The notes below the pieces were generated by a model. The model searched no databases. It had not been told where the DNA came from and was given only the letters and a program-made list of their open reading frames with translations. A stretch of DNA of 7,077 bases from Desulfofustis sp. GTDB lineage: Bacteria; Desulfobacterota; Desulfobulbia; Desulfobulbales; Desulfocapsaceae. Within the stretch, counting starts at the first letter, position 1. Every line of letters begins with the position of its first letter. The position numbers and the translations under genes were made by a program. The stretch is from positions 1 through 7,077 of the forward strand of contig JARFQM010000390.1 of assembly GCA_029287755.1 (NCBI GenBank), given 5' to 3'. This document shows positions 5,129-7,077 of the stretch, piece by piece.

Positions 5129-7021
5129 CTACTCGATGATTCCGTAGTCCTTTACTTTCCTGTACAGAGTAGCTCGAGAGATTCCCAGAGATTTTGCCGC
5201 CTGGGCCATGTTGCCGGAGAGTTCAGCCAGGGTGCCGGCAATCAATTTCTGCTCCATTTCTTTTAAGGTTCCTCCAGTGAACCTGCTCCTGGCCTTGGTC
5301 TGGGACTGGAGCCCAAGATGCTCAAGTTTAATGGTTCTGCCTCCGCAGAGATGCATCGCCCGCTGGATTACATTTTCCAGCTCTCGGACGTTTCCTGGCC
5401 AAGCGTAACCGATAAGTGCATCCCGGGCAGAGCCGCTGAGCGCAATGCCCTCGCCGTAATGGTTGATGAAATGTTTGGCCAGTGCTTCAATATCCTCGGC
5501 CCCTCTCTGGCGCAGCGGCGGCAAGGTGATCTGAATAATGTTCAAGCGGTAGAACAGATCTTTGCGGAACCGGTTGAGTTCAATCATTTTATTGAGGTCC
5601 ACATGGGTTGCGGCGATTATTCTGGTATCGGTGCGTATGGTCCGGCGTGCACCTATGCGCTGTATCTCTCCTGTCTGCAGAACCCGGAGCAGTTTAACCT
5701 GCATGTCATGCGGCATATCGCCAATTTCATCCAGTAGAATGGTGCCTTCATCCGCCAGTTCGAATTTGCCCGGCCGACCACTCCTGGAGGCGCCGGTGAA
5801 GGCCCCGTCTACATAGCCGAACAGCTCGCTTTCAAGGAGTTCACCGGGAATCGCACCGCAATTGATGGGCACAAAAGGCTGTTGGCGCCGCTGGCTGCCA
5901 TTGTGAATCGCCTGAGCAAACAGTTCCTTGCCGGTGCCGGTTTCACCGAGAAGGAGCACGGTCGAGGAAGTTTCTGCGGCTTTTCTGGCCAGTTGGATCG
6001 CCTCTGTAAAAGCAGGTGAGTTGCCAATCAAGTGTTCGAACATGAAGAACGGCTCGGCCCCGGAGATTCTTTCCGCCAATTTCTTGATATTGCTGAACTC
6101 TTCAAAAACCATAACAGCGCCAAGCAGATCATTGCTTTCGGACAGCACCGGCTGAGCGGTGTAATAAAAGTGAACGTCGTTTGGCAGCGACGCCTCTCTG
6201 CCCTTCCACTTATCAGGATGAACCGCGATGTCATCGAGATCCAGTGTCAATCCATGCAATACCGAAACCGGCTGTCCATCCAGTTTTTGGGTTTTTAGAA
6301 TCTCTTTGCCTTTGCGGTTGATTTTCCAGATACGCATATCATTGTCCATGGTCATCAGGCCCGTTCCTGCTGCTTCAAGGACTCGGTCGAGAAAGCCGAT
6401 GTAGAGCGACATCTCATTATTGCGTCTGAGAAGGCGCATGTGCTTTTCTATCGATCGAGCCGCCATCGTCACCATGATAAGTGTATGCGGGTGGGTTTTA
6501 CTGCTGGCCCCAGACACTACCAGCACTCCGGCAAGGACACCCTGGCGGCCGAAAATTGGTGCCGCAGAACTGGTAAAACCATGTCCCCGCCGACAATAGT
6601 GGTCCTTATCGTTGAGTTGAATGGAACACATGAGTTTGCGGCACAAGCTGATTGCAGTGGTGCCTACATCTCGTTCCGTCCAGCGGTAGCCAGGGGCGCA
6701 GTTTCGCTCTGAGAACTTGAGCTTGATTTCAGCGCTTCCGGCCAGATGCAGGATATAGCCGTCCTCGTCGGCGAAAGCGACCATGAAATCCTCGGGAGAC
6801 AGCAGCTCATAGAACTCCTCGATGTGGGCGATGACCACTTCAAGAAGATGGCCTGATTGCTGCCGGCGTTCTTCAAGCTCCAGGGGGGATAGTTTTTTCT
6901 GAGCAATGTTTCGCTCCTCAGGGGAAATACCGTAGGATTTTGAGCGCTGGTGGGATTGCTCAATCTCATTTTGCATTTGCTGGGCGGTGGGTATGCCGCC
7001 ATTGGTGATCTCCACGTTCAT
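5129..7021 (-). CDS. Sigma-54-dependent transcriptional activator, GAF-PAS-AAA+-Fis type (AcoR-like)
   Basis: This 630-residue enhancer-binding protein activates sigma-54 RNA polymerase by ATP hydrolysis. An N-terminal GAF-like sensor spans about 60-195, including HYCRRGHGFTSSAAPI (141-156), a pattern shared with AcoR-type activators. A PAS domain follows at about 205-308. The AAA+ domain (about 328-560) is complete: Walker A GETGTGKE (359-366), the sigma-54-contacting GAFTGA loop (406-411), Walker B LLDEIGD (429-435) and FRKDLFYRLN (485-494) with the arginine-finger region. A Fis-type helix-turn-helix (about 603-628) ends the protein. No phosphoacceptor receiver domain is present, so it probably responds directly to a small molecule or redox state. 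It is convergent with the operon, whose promoter is sigma-54 type, making that operon the likely target. I prefer the ATG at 7021, preceded by TGGAGG; an in-frame ATG at 7057 has no ribosome binding site. Confidence 0.93.
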   Translation of the reverse strand: MNVEITNGGIPTAQQMQNEIEQSHQRSKSYGISPEERNIAQKKLSPLELEERRQQSGHLLEVVIAHIEEFYELLSPEDFMVAFADEDGYILHLAGSAEIKLKFSERNCAPGYRWTERDVGTTAISLCRKLMCSIQLNDKDHYCRRGHGFTSSAAPIFGRQGVLAGVLVVSGASSKTHPHTLIMVTMAARSIEKHMRLLRRNNEMSLYIGFLDRVLEAAGTGLMTMDNDMRIWKINRKGKEILKTQKLDGQPVSVLHGLTLDLDDIAVHPDKWKGREASLPNDVHFYYTAQPVLSESNDLLGAVMVFEEFSNIKKLAERISGAEPFFMFEHLIGNSPAFTEAIQLARKAAETSSTVLLLGETGTGKELFAQAIHNGSQRRQQPFVPINCGAIPGELLESELFGYVDGAFTGASRSGRPGKFELADEGTILLDEIGDMPHDMQVKLLRVLQTGEIQRIGARRTIRTDTRIIAATHVDLNKMIELNRFRKDLFYRLNIIQITLPPLRQRGAEDIEALAKHFINHYGEGIALSGSARDALIGYAWPGNVRELENVIQRAMHLCGGRTIKLEHLGLQSQTKARSRFTGGTLKEMEQKLIAGTLAELSGNMAQAAKSLGISRATLYRKVKDYGIIE

Positions 7022-7025
7022 ACAG

Positions 7026-7031
7026 CCTCCA
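7026..7031 (-). promoter_or_regulatory. Ribosome binding site deciding the regulator start
   Basis: Minus-strand TGGAGG lies four bases before the ATG at 7021. The alternative in-frame ATG at 7057 is preceded by a C/T/A-mixed sequence without a Shine-Dalgarno match, so the shorter protein is favoured. Confidence 0.6.
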
Positions 7032-7056
7032 TCCACCTCTGTCGCGTTTAGAAACA

Positions 7057-7073
7057 TGTAGCAATTTGAGACA
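7057..7073. promoter_or_regulatory. Candidate activator binding site (imperfect palindrome) upstream of the regulator gene
   Basis: TGTAGCAATTTGAGACA is a 17-bp inverted repeat of form TGT-N2-CAA-N-TTG-N2-ACA in which six of eight base pairs are symmetric. The size and TGT...ACA ends suit the dimeric Fis-type helix-turn-helix of sigma-54 activators. It lies 36 bp upstream of the regulator start codon, a position suited to autoregulation or to control of a divergent gene beyond the window. Only one copy is visible, so the assignment rests on symmetry and position. Confidence 0.35.
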
Positions 7074-7077
7074 CATC

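Noticed and set aside
7022..7057. Longer regulator form starting at the ATG at 7057
   Set aside because: There is no ribosome binding site upstream, and the 12 extra residues match no domain. The ATG at 7021 has TGGAGG in front of it, although a leaderless or weakly translated longer form cannot be fully excluded.

Overview
This 7.1 kb window looks like a compact, complete transport-and-metabolism locus from a Gram-negative bacterium. Base composition is moderate (about half G+C by eye), ribosome binding sites are strong AGGAG-type, and a tripartite TRAP transporter sits with a sigma-54 activator. The style resembles anaerobic or marine Proteobacteria/Desulfobacterota (a Desulfobulbales-like organism is my best guess), but nothing here proves the taxonomy.

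Layout. Bases 1-62 hold a near-perfect sigma-54 (-24/-12) promoter and a short leader. Five plus-strand genes follow: an octopine/nopaline (opine) dehydrogenase-family enzyme (63-1154), the TRAP small permease DctQ (1212-1694), the large permease DctM (1697-3001), and two related periplasmic DctP-type binding proteins (3030-4028 and 4101-5102). A 9-bp GC-rich hairpin without a T-tract lies between the two binding-protein genes. After a 26-bp gap comes a convergent minus-strand gene (5129-7021) for a GAF-PAS-AAA+-Fis sigma-54 enhancer-binding protein. An imperfect TGT-N2-CAA-N-TTG-N2-ACA palindrome lies just upstream of its start, at the window's right edge. No stretch longer than 300 bases lacks a gene.

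How it probably works (inference). The GAF/PAS regulator senses a small molecule or cell state and activates the sigma-54 promoter. The operon then makes an ion-coupled TRAP importer with two alternative binding proteins, plus an NAD(H)-type opine dehydrogenase. The simplest reading is import of an opine, or of a related amino acid or 2-oxo acid, with the dehydrogenase interconverting the opine with amino acid plus 2-oxo acid. Agrobacterium opine uptake uses ABC transporters, so a TRAP-linked, sigma-54-controlled opine module is the most noteworthy feature here. The substrate and the direction of the reaction cannot be read from sequence.
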